Positions 22,162 through 32,720 of a stretch of 64,000 nucleotides of DNA are shown here, one piece after another (position 1 is the first letter of the stretch; every line of letters begins with the position of its first letter). A program made the translations under genes and the position numbers. The notes under the pieces are model-generated. The model worked only from the letters and a program-made list of their open reading frames with translations. It had not been told where the DNA came from and did no database searches. The DNA is taken from NCBI RefSeq assembly GCF_020906515.1, contig NC_085855.1, forward strand, positions 2,108,001 through 2,172,000. Reading direction: 5' to 3'. The DNA is from Vanrija pseudolonga. Taxonomy: Eukaryota > Basidiomycota > Tremellomycetes > Trichosporonales > Trichosporonaceae.

Positions 22162-22626
22162 TGTCGACGGAGACCCGCAATGCTTCAGCGCTTTTGAGCA
22201 GTCGAGTCGACGCACAACGAGTTCCACACCTACCACACCTCGGTTTCATGCCAAAATATGCCGAATGCATCGAGATTTGTTGAAAAAAAGCATGGAATGA
22301 GCATGGTGGTGCGTAGGAGATCGACACATGTGTATGGCATGCGCCGATCCGTGTGTGTGTGCAGATCATGGCCCGCACAACGGCCGTCGTTCGGTTGGCG
22401 GTGCGCCACGCACTCGACTGTCTGTGGCGCAGACGGACAACCGTGGCCTTCTTACAGCTGCCCTTCTCGCAGCGCATGGACACTCTGTTCCTGCACAAGG
22501 CCATCACATACGCCTCTACCACCGAGTGCAGCTACACACTTGCATATCATCCATCGAAGCGAACACACTACAGTCGCACAACCGCTTCTCGCTTCCCTGA
22601 ACCTTCCATCCTTCCTCGACGCCATC
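22162..22626. other. Intergenic region downstream of the sugar porter
   Basis: About 0.46 kb, somewhat AT-richer than the coding DNA around it. It is the 3' flank of the sugar porter gene and upstream flank of the tRNA. No gene was recognised. Confidence 0.5.
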
Positions 22627-24558
22627 TCACACGGACGGCGCAACCTTACGGAGCTCGGCGTCCTCGACATCCTTCCATGTGCGGGCGGCAATTTCCTTGT
22701 CCTCGATGGACGTCTTGGCGCCAAACAGCTCGTCCATCTCCTCGAGCGTCTTGAGGCGCGTCTCGGGCAGGAAGAAGTAGGTCGTCAAGAACCCGAGAAT
22801 CGCGAACGCCGTGAAAAAGAAATACGTACCCCCATGAGCTAAGTTCTCGAGCATGAGGGGCGATACCACGCCAATGATGAAGTTTGCCATCCACGTCGTC
22901 GATGTGGTGATCGACACACCGGTGGAGCGGGTCGCGAGGTTGAAGATTTCGGACGGGAGGACCCATCCGATCGGTGCCCACGAGTACGAAAAGTGCACGT
23001 CGTAGAAGTAGACGAAGAAGATGGCCGCGTTGCCTGCCGCGCGGTGGTGGGGCCAGTCGTGTCCGAACGCGGCAATCAGGCTGCCGACCATGATGAGGCT
23101 GATGCCACACCCAACGGCGCCCCACATGAGGAGGGTGCGCCGCCCAACGCGGTCAAGCAGGAACACGGCGGGGAGGGTGAAGAGCGTGTTGGTGATGCCG
23201 TACACGCCGGTTGCGAGGAGGGACGTGGTGTTGGGGTCGAGGCCGAGCTGGGCGAAGATGGTGGGAGCGTACTGTGGTGGTCAGAGATGAGCCCTGGCAG
23301 CACTTACGTAGATGATGGCGTTGCACCCGATAAACTGCTGGTAGAACATGGTGAGGCAGCCTGAAGAGTTAGCAGAGGCAACGGCGAGAGTTCTGCGTAC
23401 CCATGGCAAGGCGGTGGAAGTTGGCCTTGGACGAGAACAGCTCGACGTAGGGCTGCACGAAAGCTGAAAAGCCCGACTTGCCACGATTGTGCGCAGCACG
23501 GATCTCGCGCACGGTCATGATCTCGGCCTTGATCTCGACAAACTCGCGCATCACGGACGGCGCAGTGGGCGGAAGGGAGCGGAGCCATGCGAGCGTGGAG
23601 TGGGCTTCATCGTCGCGCCCCACTTCGACGAGCCAGCGGGGCGAGTATGGCATGAAGAACATGCCGACGCCGAGGATGACGGCGGGCAGCATCTGGATGC
23701 CGACGGGGATGCGCCACGCCATGTCCTTCTGCCCGGTGCAGCCTCCTGCCGGGACATCGTGGTACGCGTCGAAAGTGGGCTCGCCATTGGACAGAGGCCC
23801 AGTGTAGGGCAGGTCGGAGCAGCGCACGCCGCCGATGTGCGAGGTGCCGTACGCGATCCAGTCTGGGGTGTGAGCGGAGGGAGGGGGAGTGCCACTTACA
23901 GGAGAAGAGGATGCCCAGGGTGATGCTGAGCTGCTGGAGGGCGACGAGGCCGCCGCGGAGGTTGGCCGGCGCCAGCTCGGCAAGGTACATTGGCACGACG
24001 TGGGTGAGCGAGCCGCTGTGGGGCTGTCAGCTCCGGGCGGCGACCTCCCTCGTGCCCGACTTACACCGACAGACCGGCAACGAAGCGCCCGCCAAAGAGG
24101 TAGCCTTCGCTCACAGCTCCAGTCTGCAGTGCCGAACCGAGAAGGAACAAGACCGTGTTGTACATGATGAGCCGCTTCCTCCCGAGGCGGTCGCACACGG
24201 GGCCGGAGATCAAGCTTCCGAGCCATGCGCCAAGGAGGAGGGTGGACACGAACCACCCCTTGATGCTCGCGCTCATGTAGACGCGCGGAAAGTCGGCGCC
24301 GAAGCGCTGCAGCGCGAGGACGTTGCCCACCACGCCTTGGTCGTAGCCGAACAGGAAGCCGCCGAGGGTCGCGAGCGCCGAGATGCCGAGGCTGGGGTCG
24401 GTCAGCGTGGCCAGCAGCAAGGCAACGGCTCACATCTTGGGGTTGCGGAACAGGCCGCCGATGCCTGCCGACTCGTGGCCCGCGACGTCGGCGTCCAGCA
24501 CGCCGCGGTACTCGAGCTCATGGGTGTCCTTCTTGCTCTCGAGGGAGTGGTTCGACAT
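22627..24558 (-). CDS. MFS sugar porter (hexose-transporter-like)
   Basis: Major-facilitator sugar transporter of the plasma membrane. Six exons, 24558-24434, 24391-24065, 24015-23900, 23862-23401, 23360-23308 and 23271-22627 (minus), give 575 residues. Landmarks are GGFLFGYDQGVVG in helix 1, the loop motif DRLGRKR, VPMYLAELAPANLRGG, QQFIGCNAIIYY, DRVGRRT and the C-terminal sugar-porter signature FLPETRLKTLEEMDELF. Two cysteines near GVRCSDL and GGCTGQ in the extracellular loop and the GTSHIGG insert are typical of fungal hexose or polyol carriers. Exon 5 is 53 nt. The promoter carries two palindromes listed separately. The substrate is not predictable by eye. Confidence 0.93.
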
Positions 24559-24655
24559 GGTGGTGGTGGAGAGTGCGTTTCAGAGGCCAGTGTGTCGCGG
24601 TGCTCTTGCTCTGCTGACGCGGTGGCGTGGTTCAATCACACAATGGGGTACTCGC

Positions 24656-24667
24656 TCCCCCGGGGGA
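24656..24667. promoter_or_regulatory. TCCCCCGGGGGA palindrome upstream of sugar porter
   Basis: A perfect 12-bp palindrome about 100 bases upstream of the sugar porter ATG. Each half contains GGGGA/TCCCC, compatible with zinc-finger repressors of the Mig1 or stress-element type known to act on fungal sugar transporter genes. Assignment to a factor is inference. Confidence 0.4.
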
Positions 24668-24682
24668 CCCCACGGTCTTTAA

Positions 24683-24697
24683 GCTAGCAGTGCTAGC
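24683..24697. promoter_or_regulatory. GCTAGCAGTGCTAGC palindrome upstream of sugar porter
   Basis: A perfect 7-1-7 inverted repeat 125-139 bases upstream of the sugar porter start. A dimeric regulator could bind it, for instance the neighbouring zinc-cluster protein, although classic CGG half sites are absent. Confidence 0.4.
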
Positions 24698-26033
24698 CCC
24701 CCGAGCGGACGAGACACCCCGGTCGTAAGAGTGCGCGCGAGAGCGCACGAGTTGTCGCTCAAAGTGGGTCATGAACCAGGTCAGACACCGGCGTCCCGGC
24801 GACTTTCGCCAGGTCCGACGTCGGACCTCGGCAACCACGCGCGTCTCGAGAGGCGGGGCGCTGCTCCGCTCGTCTCGTCTCGTCCGTCACAGGTCCCCAG
24901 GTCCCTGGTGGGTGCTGCGGGCTAGTCTGCGGCAACATGCCAGCGCGTACCGTGCAGGTTGACGAGCAGGGCCGACGAGAGAGGCAGTCGGCAACGCGGC
25001 AACTAAGGGTGGTGGATGGGGTGGGTGGGGGACCATGTGGGGTTCTGTTTCAGGGCCAGCTGGGATCAGTGCCGGCGGTCGGCAGCCTCACGACGGCGTC
25101 CGTGGCGATGTGAGTAACACCGCCGTAGCGCGCAGCTTCCCATGTCTCCATTCCCCGGGTCATGGGGACAGAGGCGGGAGCCAGCATCCGCTCCGGGGCG
25201 ATGGTGGTTGGTCACGAGAGGAGATATGTGAGCGGCAGAACGTCGGAGACGGACGGATGCCCCGCTCGCCGTGCTCCCCTGCCCATCACATCGCCCGCTC
25301 ACGTCTTGCTCCGCTTGTTGGCATCTTGGCGCGCGATACGGGCGGAGGGCGGTGTGGTCGATCTAGAGGCACCCGCTGTGAACTCGCTGGGTCCGAGATA
25401 ACTCCAGGCGGTCCGCTCGAGCCCGCTCACGCCAGACAGGTTATACAGTGGCAGTATCTGCCCGCAATCGCAGGCGTCTACCTCGGTATACAACGCATGA
25501 GCGGATCGAAAGGCCGTCCGTGATGAGGTTCGTCTGCGATCCTCAGCCAGAGATAGGCGGGCCTGTCCCCTCAAACGTGCGGAGGGCGGACTCAAAGGTG
25601 AGTGCGGCGTCCGCCCGTCACTCCTACAAGACAGTGCGTCCACCCAGCCCTTCTCCGCGTATGTACCACGAACGAGCGGAGTGCGAGGCATGAAGTGGAG
25701 GAACACCTGTCGCGGCCGACACCGGGGATAGGAGGGCATCTTCCGCTCCGAGCGGGCACGAAGCACAAGACACCGAGTGGCATGGCAATCTCGGTGGCAC
25801 GGCGCCGTCCTCGGAGGCCAGCGTTTGAACGGAGCGGGAGGGACGGCCACAATACATGTCCGTTGATCACTGCAGCAAGATAGGGCCAAGTGGTCCGCTC
25901 CAGAAGACCGACAGTACACATAGGCGAAGCCCGTCATTGTGTCAGGTGCTGCGTGTCGATGCCGGAGAGCGGGTCCCACAGCCCCGCCGAATCTTTCGCC
26001 CGTGCTCGAGAATGATGACATGCGGACCACCCG
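24698..26033. other. 1.3-kb intergenic region between sugar porter and Sel1 gene
   Basis: No gene is supported. A 243-codon open frame on the minus strand (25299-26030) lacks recognisable motifs and has an unusually mixed composition (Cys, His and Ser-rich). Two short similar stretches, around 25395-25430 and 25880-25915, share the 9-mer GGTCCGCTC and scattered flanking bases; they may be traces of an old duplication. Nothing here can be called a mobile element with confidence. Confidence 0.4.
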
Positions 26034-27106
26034 CTACATGTACGACAGCTCCTCTGCCATCTTCTCGTACTTGTCCGCGAGCGCGAGGTCGAGCGGCGCG
26101 CCCTCCCCCGTGCGGTACATCTGAGCAAGCTCCTCGGCGGCGGGCTCGAACCCGGCGTCCGCAGACTTGCGGTACCACTCGATACTGAGCGCGTGGTCCT
26201 TCTGCACGCCCTCGCTGCGCTCGGCATACGCCTCGGCGAGGATGTACATGGCGGTTGATTCGCCCTTGTGCGCACCAGCCACGAGGTGGCGCAGGCTCGC
26301 TGCTTCGTCCTTTGGGCCGCCGACGCCATGGGGATACCGATACAGCTCGAGCTCTGCCTCGGCGCTGCCCGCGTCCGCGGCGATCTGGACAAAGCGCCGC
26401 GCGGCAGCATAGTCCTTTTCGTACCCCGTGCCATCGCGCAGCATCTGGGCCTTTAAGAACGCGAGCTCGGCGTCTGGCGCCCCCCCGGCGAGCAGCTCGT
26501 CGAGCACGCGCGCGGCCTTGGCCTGGGTCGCGTCCGCCTCGTCGGGCGGCAGCGTCCCAGGAAGCATGTAGTGCGCGTTGTGCGCGAACCGGGCGGCGCA
26601 CGCGCGGTCGCCCGCGCTGGCGCCGGCCGCGAGCGCCGCGAAGCTGAGGCGCGCGTCGTCGGGGTGCAGCCGGCCAAAGGCGTTGCCGGTCCTGTTGAGC
26701 CGCCCGACCAGGTCGTAGCCGTCCGTCTGGCCGGCGGTCGCGGCGCGCATCGCGAGCTTCTCGGCGAGCAGCGGCCCGTCGTCGCCGGGCGTGAGGCCGA
26801 TCTCAACGTCCCGCGTACCAGGCTGCCCGCGAGCTCCTCGGCAGCGAGGAGCACGAGCGCGGGGTACGCGGCCGCGTCCGCGTCGACTGCGAGCGCGTTG
26901 CTGAACGGGCGTGGGTGCTCGGCTGTCGCGACGACGCGGAGTCCGTTGTCCGTCGAGATTTGTAGCTTGGGGTATGGGGCGGGGTACGTGGCTGTGAAGT
27001 CGTGCGCGAGGATCGCCGCCATCCCGCCGGTCGGGGCCGCCACATTCGTCGCGTTCGAGTCGGCCAGCGACGCAGCGGGTACGGGTGGTGAGCTGTCTGT
27101 AGTCAT
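26034..27106 (-). CDS. Sel1-repeat protein with apparent single-base frame break
   Basis: The C-terminal 240 residues (from about 26750 to 26034) hold four or five Sel1-like repeats, for example AKAARVLDELLAGGAPDAELAF, AAARRFVQIAADAGSAEAE, ALSIEWYRKSADAGFEPAAE and LADKYEKMAEELSYM. Sel1 repeats form TPR-like scaffolds in ER-associated degradation or signalling. A preceding frame starting MTTDSSPPVPAAS at 27106 runs to about 26815 with continuous-looking protein (LVLLAAEELAGSL). The sequence then continues as TRDVEIGLTPGDDGPLLAEKLAMRAA in another frame. No GT-AG intron of suitable length and strength joins them; a weak GTCGAC...GGGCAG intron of 65 nt would restore the frame. Possibilities are a sequencing error, an atypical intron or a recent lesion. 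Confidence 0.6.
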
Positions 27107-27653
27107 AGTGTGTACGTATAGCGAGAAGAGATTGCCTGGTATCAGTTTAATGCATCTGGCGCGCGTGAGGTGCTTGGCGCGTCAGAACGGGCATGGCGAA
27201 ACACGTCCGTGGCCTTCTCCTGAAACCAGAGTGGCGGAGGCAAGTTATCAGCTCCTGCTTCCGACAACTGAACGCATGGCGTCTACACGTCGAGCCTGGA
27301 TCATTTCGCTCGTTGGTTTGTGCGGCGCGGCGCAGAGAGTGTTCGAGGACACAGAGGCTGCTCGTGTCGTAAGACAATACAATGTTGCCGCGGGCTACCC
27401 CACGGTGCCACGCCTCAGGTCTTCAGTAGAAGGAGCTCAGTCCGTGGTCCCATGGCGCAATGGGTGCTGCCGCTAGCAGCCAAAGCGCTCCCCTGCACAA
27501 ACCATAGAATCAAGAGCTCACATTGCTAGAGACCTAGCGAGAGAGGCGATAGACGCCCGCACCCGCCGTGGCCAACCGCCACCCCCACACCCTCGCCCCA
27601 CCTACCCCGCACCCTCGCCCCTTGAGCGCTCGCCCCGCCCCGCTGTTACCCAA
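27107..27653. other. Intergenic region upstream of the Sel1 gene
   Basis: About 0.55 kb between the Sel1 gene and tRNA-Asp. C-rich repeats of CCCCGCACCC lie at 27560-27650. No gene was recognised. Confidence 0.5.
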
Positions 27654-27725
27654 TTCTTGTTCGTATAACGGTCAGTATGCTCGCTTGTCACGCGGGAGAT
27701 CGGGGTTCGATTCCCCGACAGGAAG
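27654..27725 (+). tRNA. tRNA-Asp(GTC)
   Basis: A 72-nt cloverleaf. The acceptor stem TTCTTGT/ACAGGAA contains one G-T pair, with discriminator G at 27725. The D arm has the TATAACGGTCAGTA pattern. Anticodon stem CTCGC/GCGGG closes loop TTGTCAC with anticodon GTC, and the T arm is CGGGG-TTCGATT-CCCCG. No intron. Fits eukaryotic tRNA-Asp. Confidence 0.95.
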
Positions 27726-28116
27726 CTTGAGAGGTTGTCCTCTCTTTTGGTGGTGTGCAGAGGGAGAGGTGGCTTGGCTTGGCTCGGGTCAAATGGTTGG
27801 ACGGTATCTGTGTGAGTGATAGTTGGTCGTGGGGTGATCTGCGGCGGGCGAGTCTTGCTTTTTAGTCACGGGGCTGTCTGACGTAGCCAGATAAGCGCAC
27901 GCTGTCCATCGTGCGCGCGTGCGCGCTACGACGTCGGGGCCGACTGCTCCCTCCTCCTCGTCAATGCCTTCCTCCCACCCCCCCCCCCCCCACCCCCCCC
28001 TCACCGCCCAGTCTAAGGTATTCATCCTACAATTCAGTGCTCGTTCTACAAGTTGCCTGCCCCGAGCGTGGCGGGCACTTGGCCACAAGGGCTACCCTAG
28101 TAACATCGCACGCAGC
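27726..28116. other. Intergenic region downstream of VMA10
   Basis: About 390 bases with a C-rich run near 27978-28000. No gene seen; it contains the tRNA terminator region and the VMA10 3' flank. Confidence 0.5.
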
Positions 28117-28899
28117 CTAAGCCTCGACCTTCTTGAGGTTCTGGTGGAGCTTGGGCTCGACGAGGAGGACGCGGTTGACAATCTTCTTGATGGCCGCCTC
28201 GGCGTTCTTGTCGATCTGCGCGTCGACCGTCACGAGCTGCTCCTTGGTCGTCGAGTCGATCGTCGACTGCGAGTTGGAGGTCTGCGAGGTGTGCTGCGCG
28301 GCGTTAGTGGTGCCGTCTAGCCAGACGCCTTACGTCGGCCTCAAACTTCTTGAACTCGGCCTCCTTCTGCGCCTTGTACGATTCGATCTCCTTGGCAGCC
28401 TCTGTACGGGCGTCCTTGAGCTTCTGGACACGGTCTGGGAGGGTTAGCGGGGGTGGAGGGGTTGGAGGGGGAGAGGCAGGCCGGAGGAGATGGGAGAAGC
28501 GGTGTGTACCAGACATCATGGGGATGGGTGGCGCGCATTGCAGCGATCACACATAGTCCATATCAATGACGTCCGAGAGCAAGCATGTATGCAAGCCTGC
28601 CATTAATTGGGCGGGGCCAGGTTCCGCGTATCGGCGCCGAGGGCTCGTACGGCGTATCGCGACCACACGCGTGGTCGGTTGCTGGCACCAACGGCTGCCT
28701 GCCGCTACACACCGATCCTATCGCTCCACTTCCCCTCCCCGATCTCTCACTCACACTGGCGGGCCTTTGCGACGACCTTTGAAGCCTCCTTCTCTGCCTC
28801 GAGGAGGGTCTGGATGCCTTGTGAGTTGGCCGCCTTGGAATAGCCTGTCAGTTGCGGAGTCTTGTTTTGACTTGATCTTGCTGCACTTGAACGCACCAT
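28117..28899 (-). CDS. VMA10: V-type proton ATPase subunit G
   Basis: Peripheral-stalk subunit of the vacuolar H+-ATPase. Exons 28899-28897 (ATG only), 28833-28755, 28434-28334 and 28293-28117 (minus) give 119 residues, matching the family length of about 114-120. The N terminus after splicing is MAANSQGIQTLLEAEKEA followed by ARQYRVQKLKDA and ARTEAAKEIESYKAQKEAEF, the hallmark of subunit G. The C-terminal half ends KIVNRVLLVEPKLHQNLKKVEA. A reading without the first intron would start MVRSSAARSS, which does not fit the family, so I prefer the start-codon-only exon with a 63-nt intron ending CCAAG. The second intron is 320 nt, far longer than usual here. It shares a divergent promoter with PTA1. 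Confidence 0.88.
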
Positions 28900-29263
28900 G
28901 TTGCCGATTAGTCTATCAGAGAAGTGGTCGAAGCGTGAGGTTGAGGGGGGGGGAGAGGGGGCCAGTGGGTGGGTGGGGGAGGTGGACAAGGAGGAGGAGG
29001 AGGAGGACTGTGCACGACGGTGGTGACAACAGCAGTGATGCAACCACCCCAGCCAGCCAGGCGGCGAGCACGCAGGCGAGGCGAGGCGAGGCGGCAATGA
29101 TGCACGTTTTGATAAGCTACCGGAATTAATGACGTGTAGGCGCCCTCCTCCACTCGCAGGTCCAGACGCCACCAGGCTCATCACTTTGGTCCACAAGACC
29201 TAGGCCCACAAGAGCACAACGGATTCGAGCCTCATCGTGCTCAAACACACCCATCGGCACACA
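28900..29263. other. Divergent promoter VMA10 / PTA1
   Basis: A 364-base region between two start codons, with an AGG-rich run at 28985-29010 and GGCGA repeats at 29075-29095. Both genes are housekeeping, and no TATA box is apparent. Confidence 0.6.
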
Positions 29264-32200
29264 ATGTCCCTCTACGCTGACGAGGACATTGACCTCTACG
29301 CCGGCGCCGGCGCCGGCGCGCCCTCGGCGCCCGCCGACCCGCTCCAGGCGCTCGCGCAGGCCCTGTCGTCCGAGGCAGAGACGCGCGCTCAGGCCGACGC
29401 TCTCGTCGCTGCCGGCAGCCGCTTCGAGGAGCACCCCGACAAGCTCCCAGACCTGTGCACCAAGATCTTGCCAATGGTCGTCGACGGCACCGACACGCTC
29501 CTCCGCGCCTGGACGCTCGAGATGCTCGCGCTAGCTGTGGGCCGCGCCTCCCTTCGCGGAGAAGTCAAGCTCGAGGGTGGGTGATCCTATCTTCTGGACT
29601 TGCTGACCCGCCAGTTGCTCAGTCGTCGTTGAAGTCGCTCAACCATCTGCTGCACGTCAGCTCGGTCGCGACGATTCGTGCGGTTATCCCAATTCTGAGC
29701 ACCGTCTACCCGATGCTCTTCCGCTACCTGTGAGTAAACAAGCTCGGCTGAGGACAAAAGGAAAACTGACATTGCAGCGCGACGGCCAACATGTCCGCTT
29801 CGGGGCTGAACGACGAGTTCCAGAGTGCAAAGGCGCGAATCCTGTCCTTCGTCCTCGACCCGCATGCCATGCCGCAGAGCGTGGGTATCAAGGCGGCCGC
29901 TTGGAAGTTTGTCCAGAAAGTGTTGATGGTCGGAGTTCGCGCCTCGGTGGACCCAAGGGTAGGTGGTGTAGCTGTGGCGCTTTACTGACAATGCAGCTGG
30001 CAGCTCGCTCAACAGATGTCAGCGTGGCGCTCATCCAGCCTGGCTCGCCTCTGAACGCGGCCAAGGTCGAGGAAGAGGCGACTCAGCTCAAAACCGAGCT
30101 CGTGACGCAGCTCTACACGCAGAACGACCCGGCCGTCCTGCATCCCATTATCAACACCTTCCCTCAGCTGGTGAAGACGCGTCCTGCACTCGCACCGCTC
30201 ATTGTCTCCTCGGTGACATCGTGGACTCCAGCAGCGATGGAAGAGGCTCGACGACCACCGATGCAGATTCACGCCGTGGAGAAGACGCTTCGTTCCGTTA
30301 TGGGCCACATTGCAAAGTACCAGCCACTGGTTGGTTTCTCTGCTCAGTTGCACGAGGCACTCGCCAAGCAAAAGCACCGTATGGAATTGGCCTGGCAGGC
30401 GGACGCGGAAGCTCGACGTGCTCGCCGAGCCAGGATAGCCTCCGGCGCCCACAAGCACCCTCTGGAGCCCGAGGCCGAGTCGAGTGCCGGACCATCAAAA
30501 CGCGCGCGCCTCGAGGTCATGCCTGGTACAGGAGATGGCCGGAGTGGCGCCCTGGTGGACGTGTCAAAGTTGCCTCTACCACCTGTGGTCGACGCGGTCA
30601 TGGCGGGTCTCGCTGCAGTGACAGACGAGTTCCTGAACCGCGCATTCGAAAACGCAAGGCAGGCGATCATCAACGAGGACCCAGAGGCTATCACTATTCT
30701 GACGCAATCCCTGTTCAAGGAGGGCGAGCTCAAGGTGGAGGACGACGAGGTCATCAACCCACTGGACGTGGACTTGGAAGATGACGATGACTTTGTGGTA
30801 CGTGTATTGGCTCGTGACTCGTCTGACAATGACAGCCGGATCTGGAGCCCGAGGTCGAGGAGAATGTCACGATCGCCGACTTCCGCTTGCCTCCACCGGA
30901 GCCATTGCCAGTGGACGAAAAGAACGGCATAGTGGACGTTGCCGTCAAGCGGATATGGGACAGCGGATCAGAGCTTTCGCACCTGGCCGATCTCAAGGTT
31001 TCGGATGGCCCACGATCGGCAGTGCAGCCAAAGGAAATGTGGATGCTCTTGCTGGCGCGGTTGTCATCTCGTGGACGCGAGGACAAGCGCCAGCTCATTG
31101 GCGAGTTTGTCGCCAAGGACTTTGGCATGAGGTCCAAGTTTGCGACCGTGTGGCTCAACGAGGAGTGGCTGGCCAAGCGACGAGGCGACGAGAACCAGTA
31201 CGAGGCCGGGCTGATGGCCATTCTTACGGCGTACATCCCGACACTTGAGGCCAAGGACCTGTCTCTCACCCAGTTCCTCCTCGGCCTGCCCGAGCTGCCG
31301 CCGGCAGCCATCGATGCGCTCGAGCCTCTTTGCGAAGACCACGACCGCATGATTGTCGGATACCGCTCGCTCCGTGAGCTCGCCGAGGCACGACCTCCGC
31401 TTCGCGACCGCACCTCTGCGACATTGCTACAGTTGTGTACGCACACCGACCCCAAGATCCGTATCACCGCCATCACGACTGTGCGACGATGGGTCCCGAA
31501 CACTGCCATGTCCGAGAGGGTCGTGGCCTACGCATTGGGAGTGCTGCGCCGCTTGACAGAGTACAAGGAGGAGGTGAAGGAGGAAGTGAAGGAAGAGGGA
31601 GGAGAGGCAAAGGAGGGTGAGGAGGCAAAGGAGGGCGAGGAGGCTGCTGCGAGCAAGGAGCCAGAGTCGTCGGTCGACGTCAAGATGGAGGAGGCCGCTC
31701 CAGCGACTACAACTGAGGGCGACGACCAGCCAGTGATCGAGTCCAAGTTCCTCACCACGGTGACAAAGGAGAACATCTCGCAGTATGTCGAACTCGCCTT
31801 TGCTCTCGCGCGCAGAGAGCAGGGGATCCTCGACGACATCTTCCAGCTGTACCCCAAGCTGCCAGCGACTATCCAGGACATTGTCGAGGAGAAGCTCACC
31901 CCGCTCATCCGGTCACTTGGTCCGACACAAAAGCTGCTCGATATTCTGCGCAACTTCCCCGAGGGTGCCGACAAGCTCGCGCTGCGTGTGGTCACGACGC
32001 TGTCTGCAGAGGGATCAGGCCCGCTCCTGGTTCATGTTATCCGTACGCTCATGTCGGAGCGCGAACTGGACGCGAGATTCATCATCCCGGTCATTGGCGA
32101 GTTGGACAAGGGCGAGATCGAGAGCCAGATCCCCCGCATCGTGTCGCTGTTGGAGCAGCCCGACACGCGCGACGTCGTGCGCACGGCATTTGCCTCAGCG

Positions 32201-32720
32201 CTGCAGAAGATGACGCCGGCGGATCTGTTGGTGTGCTTGCACCAGGAGGAGGCTGGTTTGAAGCCAACCATGGATGGTGAGTTGACGTAAGGTGGTTACT
32301 CAACTGACACTCGCAGCCATTGGTATCTGCTTCTCAATGACGACCGTGTTCCGCTCCGACGTGCTCGCCAATGCCATGCAGCGCATTGTCGACCAGCCGA
32401 CACCGATTCCGGTCATCTTTGTCCGCACAATCATCCAGGCGGTGACGACGTACAAGTCTCTCATTCCATTCGTCGCCAACAACGTGGTGCCCAAGCTCGT
32501 GGCCAAGCGGGTGTGGGAGCAGCCCAAGCTGTGGGACGGCTTTGTGCGACTCTTGCGACCTCTCGGACAAGCGACGTTCAACGCCCTGCTGCAGATGCCT
32601 GTGGAGCGGATCCACGAAGTGGTCGAAAAGCAGCCGACGCTACGTGCCCCGCTCAAGACTTTCCTCTCCAACAAGCCGGCGGCACGGGCGCAGCTTGCCC
32701 AGATCTTTGGGGATGCCTAG
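29264..32720 (+). CDS. PTA1: Symplekin/Pta1, mRNA 3'-end processing scaffold
   Basis: Scaffold of the cleavage and polyadenylation factor, linking poly(A) polymerase, phosphatase and endonuclease modules in the nucleus. Exons 29264-29576, 29615-29729, 29778-29958, 29997-30797, 30836-32276 and 32317-32720 give 1084 residues. The N-terminal 330 residues form HEAT-like helices with the Pta1/symplekin N-domain pattern (LPDLCTKILPMVVDG, KAAAWKFVQKV and KLVKTRPALAP-type spacing). A basic nuclear-localisation-like stretch GPSKRARLE lies near 400. A charged insert of repeated EEVKEE/EAKEGEE is at about 680-720. The C-terminal domain (about 860-1065) contains AIGICFSMTTVFRSDVLANA and the helices found in symplekin C-terminal domains. 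Intron phases are mixed. Divergent from VMA10. Confidence 0.9.

Noticed and set aside
25299-26030. 243-codon minus-strand frame between sugar porter and Sel1 gene
   Set aside because: Cys/His/Ser-rich, no domain; weak internal similarity of two short DNA stretches is not enough to call a mobile element or gene.
28435-28754. Possible box C/D snoRNA in the long VMA10 intron
   Set aside because: An ATGATGT resembling box C is present but no CTGA box at a fitting distance; evidence too weak.
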